Of a stretch of 12,478 bases of DNA, positions 1 through 9,169 are shown piece by piece. Position numbers and translations under genes: made by a program. How positions within the stretch are numbered: the stretch's first letter is position 1; the number at the start of each line of letters is the position of its first letter. The notes beneath the pieces were generated by a model. It saw only the letters and a program-made list of their open reading frames with translations, searched no databases and had not been told where the DNA came from. The stretch comes from Thermoanaerobaculales bacterium (GTDB taxonomy: Bacteria; Acidobacteriota; Thermoanaerobaculia; Thermoanaerobaculales; Sulfomarinibacteraceae), in assembly GCA_025456385.1 (NCBI GenBank), contig JALOKS010000072.1, forward strand, positions 1 through 12,478, given 5' to 3'.

Positions 1-346
1 CCACCTCGACCCGGCGCACCGCGCCGTCCGGGCCGAGCACCACCAGCACCGTCTCCGGCAGGGTGCGGACGACGTGGGTGTCGAGGTAGGCGCAGCCGAG
101 TTCCGCCCCGTCGGCGCCCCGCGCGACGAATCGCGTCACCAGCGCGCTCCCCGGCGTGCTGCCGGCGAGCTCGGCCACGGCGCGCAGCTGCCCGTCGGTC
201 AGGAACAGAGTTTCGCGGACGACGGCGGCACCGGGAAAGGCGAGGGCGAGGGCTTCGTCGACGGTCGTCAGCACCGTCGCCGGCGCCGGAACGGCCGCCG
301 CCACGAGCAGGGCACAGGTGCAGCTGAGGAGGCTCGGGCGCCGCAC
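1..346 (-). CDS. FMN-binding-domain protein, exported (partial, runs off the left edge)
   Basis: This is the third gene of the apbE-porin operon; only its first 115 codons are in the window. I chose the GTG at 346 because it lies 7 bases after the porin stop, with a GAGGA ribosome-binding motif just before it. The first residues (VRRPSLLSCTCALLVAAAVP...) form a basic start plus hydrophobic core, as in a signal peptide. The mature part begins with TTVDEALALAFPGA and reaches RTLPETVLVVLGPDGAVRRV at the edge. That pattern (alternating A/F-P-G-A, then T-L-P-E followed by a beta strand and PDG) resembles FMN_bind (RnfG/NqrC-like) domain proteins, which carry FMN covalently on a threonine. The threonine motif would lie beyond the window, so the cofactor cannot be confirmed. 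An apbE-like gene two genes upstream supports the reading. An unrelated periplasmic protein remains possible. Confidence 0.6.
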   Translation of the reverse strand, partial: MRRPSLLSCTCALLVAAAVPAPATVLTTVDEALALAFPGAAVVRETLFLTDGQLRAVAELAGSTPGSALVTRFVARGADGAELGCAYLDTHVVRTLPETVLVVLGPDGAVRRVEV

Positions 347-353
347 GCCGTCC

Positions 354-1727
354 TCAGAAGATGTAGCCGAGCGAGAGGTTGAAGCGGTCGACCCCGGTGC
401 CGGCGCGGTTGTCGATGTTCACGTACTCGCCCTTGAAGATGAGCTGCGCGAGCGGCTGGTAGGCGAGCCCGAGCGTCAGATGCTTCTGATCGTTGGCGGG
501 ATTCGCGCCGAAGCCCTCGGGCACCTCCTCCTGGGTGTTGACACGCTCCCACCGCAGGTACGGGGTCAGGGCGCTCGGCCCGCCGCCGGCCAGAACATCG
601 TAACCCGCCTGGAGGTAGGCGCCCTCGAGCACCTCGCCCACCGAGGCGCCGCCCTGGTAGCCGAGCGCGGCGTTGAGGCGGGCGACGTCGTCGAGCTCGG
701 CGCGGGCCCACAGGCCCCGCAGCTCGAGGCCGCGGTAGCGGTACTCGGCGTGGAGGTCGACGATCCGGGTGCCGACAGCGATCGGCGCCCCACTCGGATC
801 GACCAGCTCCTGACCGGAGTCCCCGAGGTAGAAGGCGAGGCCGGCGGTCAGGCCGGGCAGGCCGCTGAAATCGACGCGGCCGACCCAGGCGAGGTCCTCG
901 GCCTTGGCGCGGGCCCCCTTCTGGCGGCCGCCCCGGAGCCCGCCGGCGCTGAAGCCCGATGCGTCGAGGCCGTTGACGAGGTAGCTGCGGTAGTCGAAGG
1001 CGCCGAGCGAGCCCCAGACGCCGATCCCGTTCTCGCGCCAGGTCGTCGGGATGAGCACCTGCTCGGTGCGCGGTCGGGTCGCGCCCAGGAAGACGGTCGG
1101 CTCGTGGAGCTCGTTGAGCCAGCCCATGGGCAGCAGCACGAGGCCCGCGCGCAGGTTGAGCTCGGGCCGGACGAGGTGGTCGAGGTAGGCGAACTCGACC
1201 GAGACCTCGCCCCCCTCCGAGGTCGACGCGTGCTCGTACTCGATCTCGGTGTTGAGCAGCCAGCGCTCCGAGAACTTGGTGCCGAAGTAGAAGACCGCGC
1301 GCAGGAAGTCCGCCTGGTCGACCGCGCCGCTCGCGCTGCCGTCGTCCCGGCGGTCGTCGAGCACCTCGAGCAGCGCCTCGCCGTAGCCGCCGATCGAGAC
1401 CCCGCGGTCGCTGCGGTAGACCTTCGCCGCCGCCGGGCCGAGCCCGTACGGCCTCCCGTCGCCGGCCTCCGGCGGCGCCGCGGCGGCGTCGCCGAGCTTG
1501 AGGTCCTCCACCTCCTCGGCGAGCACGCCGAGCCGGCGCTCGATCTCGGCGAGCCGCTCCTCCGCGAGGCCGAGCTCGCGCAGCTCGGCCATCGCCGCGC
1601 GGAGCTCGGCGAGCTCGCGCTCGACGCGCTGAAGGCGCTCCTCGTCTGATGCCGCCGCAGCGGCCGGCACGGCGAGGGCCAGCGCGCCGAGCACGATCAC
1701 GACCCGAGCCACGTCCCTTGTCCTCAT
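354..1727 (-). CDS. Outer-membrane porin with N-terminal coiled coil
   Basis: The predicted protein has 457 residues. Residues 1-26 (MRTRDVARVVIVLGALALAV then PAAAAA) are a clear signal peptide. Residues 28-78 are a heptad-rich coiled coil (repeated R-V-E-R-E-L, L-A-E-I-E-R-R-L), like the trimerising coil at the start of many Gram-negative porins. From about residue 110 to the end there are alternating aromatic/polar strands (FLRAVFYFG, LNLRAGLVLLPMG, LHAEYRYRGLELRG) and a C-terminal phenylalanine (LSLGYIF), the usual signature of a beta-barrel inserted by the Bam machinery. The ATG at 1727 overlaps the apbE stop as ATGA and has GGGAGA upstream, so translation is probably coupled to apbE. Its place between a flavin transferase and an FMN-binding protein suggests the pore serves an extracytoplasmic redox process. 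The substrate is unknown; an OprP-like or short-chain-anion porin is possible but not shown. Confidence 0.75.
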   Translation of the reverse strand: MRTRDVARVVIVLGALALAVPAAAAASDEERLQRVERELAELRAAMAELRELGLAEERLAEIERRLGVLAEEVEDLKLGDAAAAPPEAGDGRPYGLGPAAAKVYRSDRGVSIGGYGEALLEVLDDRRDDGSASGAVDQADFLRAVFYFGTKFSERWLLNTEIEYEHASTSEGGEVSVEFAYLDHLVRPELNLRAGLVLLPMGWLNELHEPTVFLGATRPRTEQVLIPTTWRENGIGVWGSLGAFDYRSYLVNGLDASGFSAGGLRGGRQKGARAKAEDLAWVGRVDFSGLPGLTAGLAFYLGDSGQELVDPSGAPIAVGTRIVDLHAEYRYRGLELRGLWARAELDDVARLNAALGYQGGASVGEVLEGAYLQAGYDVLAGGGPSALTPYLRWERVNTQEEVPEGFGANPANDQKHLTLGLAYQPLAQLIFKGEYVNIDNRAGTGVDRFNLSLGYIF

Positions 1728-2771
1728 CGCGTCTCCCTCGGCGCCGGTCGGCCTGGCGCGCTCCTCCGCACCCACTCGGCGGGCGAAGCTCCGAGTGCGC
1801 GGTCGCCGTCCCAGGTCGCCCGCAGTCGAAGCCCCGCCCCCTCGCGCACCACGAACAACGCCTCGACCTCCTGCCGTCCCGACGCCCAGGCCAGCCCGCG
1901 CTCCGGTCCCATCACATAGAGCGCGGTCGCCAGGCAGTCGGCCGCCACCGGATCGGCCGCCCACACGGTCACTCCTCCCCAGTCGGCGACCGGTCGGCCG
2001 CTCGCCGGGTCGAGGATGTGGCCGACGGCCACGCCGCCGACCCGCAGGCCGCGCTCCGAGTTGCCCGAGCTCGCGAGTGAGCCTGCACGCAGTCGCAGCT
2101 CGGCCACCGTGCGCTGCCGGTCCGCCGGGTGGGCGACGGCGACCCCCCGGTCCGCGCAGCGGCCCGCCAGCAGGACCTGCCCGCCGAGGTCGAGCCAGAC
2201 GCAGCGCGCTCCGGCGGTGACGGCCGCACTCCCCGCTTCGGCGAGCGCGACGCCCTTGCCGAAGCCGCCCTCCTCGATGCCGAAGCCGGCGGCGAGCCGT
2301 CGCGCGCGGCCGCCACCGAGCTCGAGGAGCTCGAGGCCCGAGGCCTCCCGCGCCGCCGCGAGGCGCGCCGCATCCGGGACGCGGCCGCCCTCGCGCAGCC
2401 CCCAGGCCGCGACCAACGCCGCGAGGCCGGGCTCGAAGGCGCCGCCGGTCTCGCGCCGCCACCACGCCGCCGCGCGGAGGTCGCGCTCGAGCTCCGGCGA
2501 GAGCCCGAACCAGGCTCCCTCCGGGCTCGGCCTCGACCTCGATCGCCACCCGCGTGCCCATCGCCAGGGCCTCCCGCCGCAGGGTCACCGGCGCGGCGGC
2601 CACGCCGCCGGCAGCCGTCGCGGCGAGTGCCGCGGCCACGAGCCGGCGCGCAGCGGCCACGAGCCGGCGCGCAGACGCCGCCGTCGTCCGCCGGAGGAAC
2701 CGATCTCGACGCGGGCGGGAGCCGGCACGATTCCGAGAGGAAAACACGGACTCGGTCGCGTGTAGTTTCAT
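1724..2771 (-). pseudogene. apbE: ApbE-type FAD:protein FMN transferase, frame-disrupted with an internal deletion
   Basis: ApbE enzymes transfer FMN from FAD to a threonine of exported FMN-binding proteins. The N-terminal part (signal-like segment, then REALAMGTRVAIEVEAEP, the typical MGT strand) reads in one frame down to about 2523. The rest (GAWFGLSPELERDL, RRETGGAFEPGLAALV, GGFGKG, LDLGG, HILDPASGRPV, ADCLATALYVMG) reads in another frame to the TGA at 1724-1726. The conserved C-terminal residues are present, including the Asp and Thr of the D-x-L-A-T motif near 1923-1946. Between MGT and TGGAF about 41 residues remain where the family usually has about 75-80, so the LS-x-W...S-x-L...N helix is missing. 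The start is uncertain: ATG 2771 and GTG 2747 are both in frame, and the ATG at 2783 lies inside the promoter. The result is either a pseudogene or an assembly collapse. Confidence 0.75.
2632..2673. repeat. Perfect 21-bp tandem duplication in the apbE signal-peptide region
   Basis: Two identical, directly adjacent copies of a 21-base unit (2632-2652 and 2653-2673, beginning gcggccacgagccgg) lie in the start of the apbE-like frame. On the minus strand the duplication adds seven codons, giving RRLVAAA twice just before the hydrophobic core. Because 21 is a multiple of three, this repeat does not cause the frame break further down. Confidence 0.9.
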
Positions 2772-2783
2772 AAGCCGATGCAT

Positions 2784-2811
2784 TTTAAACTACTTACATT
2801 GATTTCGTCAA
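2784..2811 (-). promoter_or_regulatory. Sigma-70-like promoter for the apbE-porin operon
   Basis: On the minus strand, TTGACG (2811-2806; 5 of 6 match to the -35 consensus) is followed after 16 bases by TTTAAA (2789-2784; 4 of 6 match to the -10). This sits in the only distinctly A+T-rich patch of the window and points into apbE. The predicted transcript start, near 2777, lies downstream of the ATG at 2783, which argues against that ATG as the translation start. This is a visual match only. Confidence 0.5.
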
Positions 2812-2914
2812 AGCCGATTCTCCCTTCGACACAGGACGGATCGTCTCAACACCGGGGGCTCGGAATAGACCAGGAATCGTTTTTGATACGTTCTCCAGCG
2901 CATCCGACGCCAGC

Positions 2915-2921
2915 GAGGTGA
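2915..2921 (+). promoter_or_regulatory. Ribosome-binding site that decides the acs start
   Basis: GAGGTGA ends 8 bases before the ATG at 2930. The upstream in-frame GTG at 2918 lies inside this motif, so the ATG at 2930 is the better start. Confidence 0.7.
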
Positions 2922-2929
2922 GCCACGCC

Positions 2930-4921
<1,992 letters not shown>

Positions 4922-4937
4922 GACGTCGCCGCTGCGG

Positions 4938-4967
4938 GTGACGAGGCCCGCCGGCTCGGGTTACGAT
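4938..4967 (+). promoter_or_regulatory. Possible promoter ahead of mutA
   Basis: GTGACG (4938-4943) and TACGAT (4962-4967) are separated by 18 bases and each match 4 of 6 consensus sigma-70 positions. They lie in the 100-base gap between acs and mutA. A similar pair (GTGGCG, 18 bases, TATGAT) precedes meaB. mutA may therefore be transcribed independently of acs as well as by read-through. Weak evidence by itself. Confidence 0.3.
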
Positions 4968-5006
4968 GGGTCTGGCGCGCTGCCCGGCCGCGGCGGCGGT
5001 GACCCT

Positions 5007-5016
5007 GGAGGGAGGG
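5007..5016 (+). promoter_or_regulatory. Ribosome-binding site that decides the mutA start
   Basis: GGAGGGAGGG lies 5 bases before the GTG at 5022. The frame is open further upstream to a GTG at 4938, but that extension is rich in Gly and Pro, has no ribosome-binding motif, and would overlap the putative promoter. Confidence 0.75.
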
Positions 5017-5021
5017 CCCTC

Positions 5022-7019
5022 GTGGCGGATTCCGGCCGACGTCCGAGCTTCGATGACGTGCCGAGCTTCGCGGCGGCCTTCGAGCGCCCGAGCCTCGGCG
5101 ACTGGGAGGCCGCCGCACGCCGCTCCCTCGGCCTTCGCACCCTGGAGTCGCTGACGGTCGAGGGCCTCGCAGGCCTCGCGGTCTCGCCGCTCTACACAGC
5201 CGACGACCTGCCCCGCGGACCGTTGCCCGCCGTGCTCCGCGAGCGGGCCTCCTGGGAGGCCTGCTGCACCGTCGACCTGCGCGAGCCCGAGGCCGCGATC
5301 CGCGAGACGATGGCCGCGGTGAGCGGCGGCGCAGCCTCCTTCTGGTTCGCTGTCGACCGCCGCTCGAGCTCGTGGTCGCGGCTGACCGCGGCGGTGCTCG
5401 CCGAGCTCCTCGAGGCCACCGGCGGCGCACCGGTGTACCTCGACGGCCGCGCGGTGACCCCGGCCCTGGCGGCTGTGATGGGAGCGGCGCTCCGGCGCCG
5501 CGGCGCCGCGGCGGCGGACCTGCGCGGCGGCTTCGATTTCGACCCGCTCGGCACCCTGGCCGCGAACGGGACGATGCCGTGGGACCTCGAGTCCTGCCAC
5601 CAGCTGATGGCCGACATGGTGCGCTGGGCCGAGGAGCACACCGCCGGGATGCGGGCCTTCGCGGTGTCCACCCTGCCCTACGCGAAGGCCGGCGCCGACG
5701 CGGTGCAGGAGCTCGCCCTGGCGATGGCCACCGCCGTCGAGTACCTGCGGCGGCTCGAGCGCGCGGGGGTGCCGCCCGAGCCGGCCTGCCGGCGCCTGCG
5801 CCTGGTGATGCCCGTCGGACGCGACCTCTTCATGGAAACCGCGAAGCTGCGCGCCGCGCGCCTGCTGTGGGCGAACGTCGCCCGCGCCTGCGGCGCCGGG
5901 CCCGAGAGCCGCCGCCTGCCGCTGCACGCCGTGAGCTCTCCGGTCACCCTCACCACCCGCGACCCGTGGGTCAACGTGCTCCGCGGGACGGCGCAGGCCT
6001 ACGCCGCGGTGGTCGGCGGCGCCGATGTCCTGACCGTGCTGCCTTTCGACTCGGCGGTCCGCCGCCCGGACGCGCTCGCCCGCCGTCTCGCCCTCAACAC
6101 CCACAACATCCTGCGCGAGGAGTGCCGCCTCGACCAGGTGGCGGACCCCGCTCACGGCAGCTACTTCGTGGAACGGCTCACCCACGACCTCGCGGCCGCG
6201 GCCTGGGCGAGGTTCCAGCGCCTGGAGGCGGCCGGCGGCATGGCGCAGCAGCTGCAGTCCGGCGCCGTCGCCCGCGAGCTCGCGGAGTCCCTGGCCCGGC
6301 GGCGGCAGGCGATCGCCACCCGCCGTGACCCGATCACCGGCGTCAGCTCCTTCCCGAACCTCGACGAGGGGCCGCTCGAGCGGCGCCGCAGGCGGCGGGG
6401 GGCGCGGCCGCTGCCGGACGACGAGTCGACTGCGGTCCGGCGCGCTCTCGGCAGCCCGACCGCGACCTTCGCCGAAGGCATCGAGGACGCCGCCGAGGGG
6501 ATCTCCGTGCGCGACCTGCTCGAGCTCTTCCCGGGCCACGGCGAGCCGGCGGAGATGGCCGCCCTCGCGGCGGCCCGCGACGCGGAGCCCTTCGAGCGCC
6601 TGCGTGACGCCTCCGACCGCCAGCTCGAACGGAGCGGCGCGCGGCCGCACGCCTTCCTCGCCGTTCTCGGCCACTCCGCCGAACGGCGCGCCGCGGTCGC
6701 CGCGGTCGCCGGCCTGCTGGCCGCCGGCGGAATCACCACGGTTCGCGGTGAAGGCCTCGAGGGCGCCGCCGACGCGGTCGCCGCGTTCGCGGCGAGCGGC
6801 AGTCGCTGTGCGGTGATCTGCGCCCCGGACGAGGCGGTCCCCGAGCTCGCACGGGAACTCAAGGCCCACGGCGCCCTGCGGGTGCTGGTGGGCGCACGTC
6901 CGACCGCAGGGGAGCCGTCGTGGCGGTCCGCCGGGGTCGACGGCTTCATCCACCCGACGGCCGACGCCCTGCTGCTGCTCAGCGACCTGCTCGAGATCGA
7001 GGGGGTGCGCCGTGATTGA
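5022..7019 (+). CDS. mutA: Methylmalonyl-CoA mutase, small (non-catalytic) subunit
   Basis: This 665-residue protein is homologous along its whole length to the MutB that follows it, including the GSYFVERLTHDLA segment and the barrel strand MPVGRDLFMETAKLRAARLL. It pairs with MutB as the structural partner in the adenosylcobalamin-dependent isomerisation of methylmalonyl-CoA and succinyl-CoA. Residues from about 545 onward form the flavodoxin-like fold that binds B12 in the large subunit. Here the D-x-H-x-x-G motif is degenerate: LGHSAERR at 549-556 keeps the His but not the Asp or Gly, as expected of a small subunit that does not hold cobalamin. The N-terminus lacks the substrate-tunnel sequence RQYAGFSTAEDSN present in MutB. 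I chose GTG 5022 for its strong ribosome-binding site. The last 8 bases overlap mutB, which suggests coupled translation and 1:1 subunit production. Confidence 0.9.
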   Translation: MADSGRRPSFDDVPSFAAAFERPSLGDWEAAARRSLGLRTLESLTVEGLAGLAVSPLYTADDLPRGPLPAVLRERASWEACCTVDLREPEAAIRETMAAVSGGAASFWFAVDRRSSSWSRLTAAVLAELLEATGGAPVYLDGRAVTPALAAVMGAALRRRGAAAADLRGGFDFDPLGTLAANGTMPWDLESCHQLMADMVRWAEEHTAGMRAFAVSTLPYAKAGADAVQELALAMATAVEYLRRLERAGVPPEPACRRLRLVMPVGRDLFMETAKLRAARLLWANVARACGAGPESRRLPLHAVSSPVTLTTRDPWVNVLRGTAQAYAAVVGGADVLTVLPFDSAVRRPDALARRLALNTHNILREECRLDQVADPAHGSYFVERLTHDLAAAAWARFQRLEAAGGMAQQLQSGAVARELAESLARRRQAIATRRDPITGVSSFPNLDEGPLERRRRRRGARPLPDDESTAVRRALGSPTATFAEGIEDAAEGISVRDLLELFPGHGEPAEMAALAAARDAEPFERLRDASDRQLERSGARPHAFLAVLGHSAERRAAVAAVAGLLAAGGITTVRGEGLEGAADAVAAFAASGSRCAVICAPDEAVPELARELKAHGALRVLVGARPTAGEPSWRSAGVDGFIHPTADALLLLSDLLEIEGVRRD

Positions 7020-9165
7020 CTCGCGGATCCCCGACTTCAGCAACCTCCCACTGCAGCCGACCGAGCTGCCGGCAGCCCCGGCGGCCGGCGGACGCCCCGT
7101 CACCACCCCGGAGGGCATCACCCTGCCGCAGCGCGCCAGCGAAGCCGACATCCGCTCGGTGGACCACCTCCACACCCTTCCCGGCCTGCCGCCTTTCCTG
7201 CGCGGTCCCTACCCGACCATGTACGCCGCCCAGCCGTGGACGATCCGCCAGTATGCCGGCTTCTCCACGGCCGAGGACTCGAACGCCTTCTACCGTCGCA
7301 ACCTCGCCGCCGGGCAGAAGGGTCTGTCGATCGCCTTCGACCTGCCGACCCACCGCGGCTACGACTCCGACAACCCGCGCGTCCGCGGCGACGTGGGCAT
7401 GGCCGGGGTGGCGGTCGACTCCATCCTCGACATGCGGATCCTCTTCGACGGCATCCCCCTCGACCGGGTCAGCGTGTCGATGACCATGAACGGCGCGGTG
7501 CTGCCGGTGATGGCGCTCTTCATCGTCGCCGCCGAGGAGCAGGGGGTGCGGGCGGAGGCCCTCACCGGGACCATCCAGAACGACATCCTCAAGGAGTTCA
7601 TGGTCCGCAACACCTACATCTACCCTCCCGAGCCGTCGATGCGGATCATCGCCGACATCTTCCGCTACGCCGCCACGAGGATGCCGCGCTTCAACTCGAT
7701 CTCGGTCAGCGGCTACCACATGCAGGAGGCGGGGGCGACCTCCGACCTCGAGCTCGCCTACACCCTCGCCGACGGCATCGAGTACGTACGCACCGGCATC
7801 GCCGCGGGGCTCGCGGTCGACGACTTCGCGCCGCGCATCTCCTTCTTCTTCGCCATCGGCATGAACCACTTCATGGAGATCGCCAAGCTGCGGGCGGCGC
7901 GCCTGCTGTGGGCCGAGATCATGCGCCGCTTCGGCGCCGCCGACCCGCGCTCGCTGGCCCTGCGCACCCACTGCCAGACCTCGGGCTGGAGCCTGACGGC
8001 GCAGGACCCCCACAACAACATCGTCCGCACCTCGGTCGAGGCTCTCGCCGCGGCCTTCGGTCACACCCAGTCGCTGCACACCAACTCTCTCGACGAGGCG
8101 CTCGCGCTGCCGACCGACTTCTCGGCCCGCATCGCCCGCAACACCCAGATCCAGCTCCAGGAGGAGACCGGGATCTGTCGGGTCGCCGATCCCTGGGGAG
8201 GCTCCTACTTCGTCGAGCGCCTGACCTACGACCTCGCGCGTCGGGCCTGGGAGCACATCCGCGAGGTCGAGCGCCTCGGCGGTATGGCGAAGGCCATCGC
8301 GGAGGGCCTGCCCAAGCGGCGCATCGAGGAGGCCGCCGCGCGGACCCAGGCGCGGATCGACTCCGGGCGCCAGACCATCGTCGGCCTCAACCGCTTCCGG
8401 TCCGCCGACGAGAGCGAGATCGAGGTCCTGAAGGTCGACAACAGCGCCGTCTACCAGGCCCAGGTGGCCCGGCTCGCGAAGCTGCGTGCCGAGCGCGACA
8501 ACGGGCTCGCGGCGGGCCGGCTGGGCGAGCTCGAGCGCTGCGCCGCCCGCGGCGAGGGCAACCTCCTCGACGCGGCTGTCGAGGCCGCGCGCGCGGGCGC
8601 CACCGTGGGCGAGATCTCGGACGCCCTGGAGCGGGTTTTCGGCCGCCACCGCGCGACCATCCAGGCGATCGCCGGCGTCTACGCGGCCGAGATGGGGGAC
8701 AGCATGGAGGACGTCACGCGCGCGCGCGCCATGGCCGACGCCTTCGCCGGACGCGACGGGCGCCGGCCGCGCATCCTGGTCGCCAAGGTCGGCCAGGACG
8801 GCCACGACCGCGGCCAGAAGGTGATCGCCACGGCCTTCGCCGACCTCGGCTTCGACGTCGACATCGGCCCCATGTTCACGACACCGCAGGAGACCGCCCG
8901 CCAGGCGGTCGAGAACGACGTGCACGTGGTCGGCGTCTCGTCCCTCGCCGCCGCCCACCTGACCCTCGTGCCCGCGCTGCGCGACGAGCTGGCGAGGCTC
9001 GGCCGCGCGGACATCCTGATCGTCGTCGGCGGGGTGGTGCCGCCCCAGGACTACGAGGCGCTGCGGGCCGCGGGCGCGGCCTTCATCTTCGGCCCGGGCA
9101 CGAACATCCCGGCCGCGGCGATCGAGCTGCTCGCCGAGCTCGACCGCAGGCTCGGGGTGCGCTAG
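7012..9165 (+). CDS. mutB: Methylmalonyl-CoA mutase, large (catalytic) subunit
   Basis: This 717-residue protein is the catalytic, adenosylcobalamin-binding chain that interconverts (R)-methylmalonyl-CoA and succinyl-CoA in the cytoplasm. The N-terminal TIM barrel carries YPTMY at 67-71 and RQYAGFSTAEDSN at 79-91, with Y81 matching Tyr89 of the Propionibacterium enzyme. R199 (in MVRNTYI) matches Arg207, and Y235-H236 (SGYHMQEAG) match Tyr243-His244. The Tyr and Arg at the first two positions are typical of methylmalonyl-CoA mutase, whereas isobutyryl-CoA mutases usually have Phe and Gln. The C-terminal B12 domain has DGHDRG at 596-601, with H598 as the lower cobalt ligand, then GVSSLAAAH and a GG-x-VPP turn. 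The GTG start at 7012 follows GAGGGGG by 6 bases and overlaps the end of mutA. Nothing essential is missing. Confidence 0.96.
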   Translation: MIDSRIPDFSNLPLQPTELPAAPAAGGRPVTTPEGITLPQRASEADIRSVDHLHTLPGLPPFLRGPYPTMYAAQPWTIRQYAGFSTAEDSNAFYRRNLAAGQKGLSIAFDLPTHRGYDSDNPRVRGDVGMAGVAVDSILDMRILFDGIPLDRVSVSMTMNGAVLPVMALFIVAAEEQGVRAEALTGTIQNDILKEFMVRNTYIYPPEPSMRIIADIFRYAATRMPRFNSISVSGYHMQEAGATSDLELAYTLADGIEYVRTGIAAGLAVDDFAPRISFFFAIGMNHFMEIAKLRAARLLWAEIMRRFGAADPRSLALRTHCQTSGWSLTAQDPHNNIVRTSVEALAAAFGHTQSLHTNSLDEALALPTDFSARIARNTQIQLQEETGICRVADPWGGSYFVERLTYDLARRAWEHIREVERLGGMAKAIAEGLPKRRIEEAAARTQARIDSGRQTIVGLNRFRSADESEIEVLKVDNSAVYQAQVARLAKLRAERDNGLAAGRLGELERCAARGEGNLLDAAVEAARAGATVGEISDALERVFGRHRATIQAIAGVYAAEMGDSMEDVTRARAMADAFAGRDGRRPRILVAKVGQDGHDRGQKVIATAFADLGFDVDIGPMFTTPQETARQAVENDVHVVGVSSLAAAHLTLVPALRDELARLGRADILIVVGGVVPPQDYEALRAAGAAFIFGPGTNIPAAAIELLAELDRRLGVR

Positions 9166-9169
9166 CCGC

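Larger units (their letters stand above)
2772..2929. promoter_or_regulatory. Divergent intergenic region between apbE and acs
   Basis: This 158-base region separates two divergent operons and is visibly richer in A and T than the genes around it. It holds the minus-strand promoter described separately and, on the plus strand, an A+T patch (tttttgatacgttc, 2879-2892) about 40 bases before acs that could serve as a -10 region. I found no matching -35 for it. No riboswitch or operator palindrome is evident. Confidence 0.4.

Noticed and set aside
354..2783. Single 809-codon frame that could be read as an ApbE-porin fusion protein
   Set aside because: Only its first ~85 codons are ApbE-like. The middle 260 or so codons are Arg/Gly-rich nonsense opposite or out of frame with true ApbE sequence, and the porin has its own signal peptide, start and ribosome-binding site.
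6666..6690. Loss of the D-x-H-x-x-G cobalamin motif in MutA as a sign of gene decay
   Set aside because: The small subunit of heterodimeric methylmalonyl-CoA mutase normally lacks a working B12 site, and the frame is intact and coupled to mutB.
7228..7236. Gln at residue 74 of MutB (AAQPW), where some mutases have Arg that contacts CoA
   Set aside because: To my recollection AQPW also occurs in the E. coli homologue and other bacterial mutases, so it is ordinary variation.
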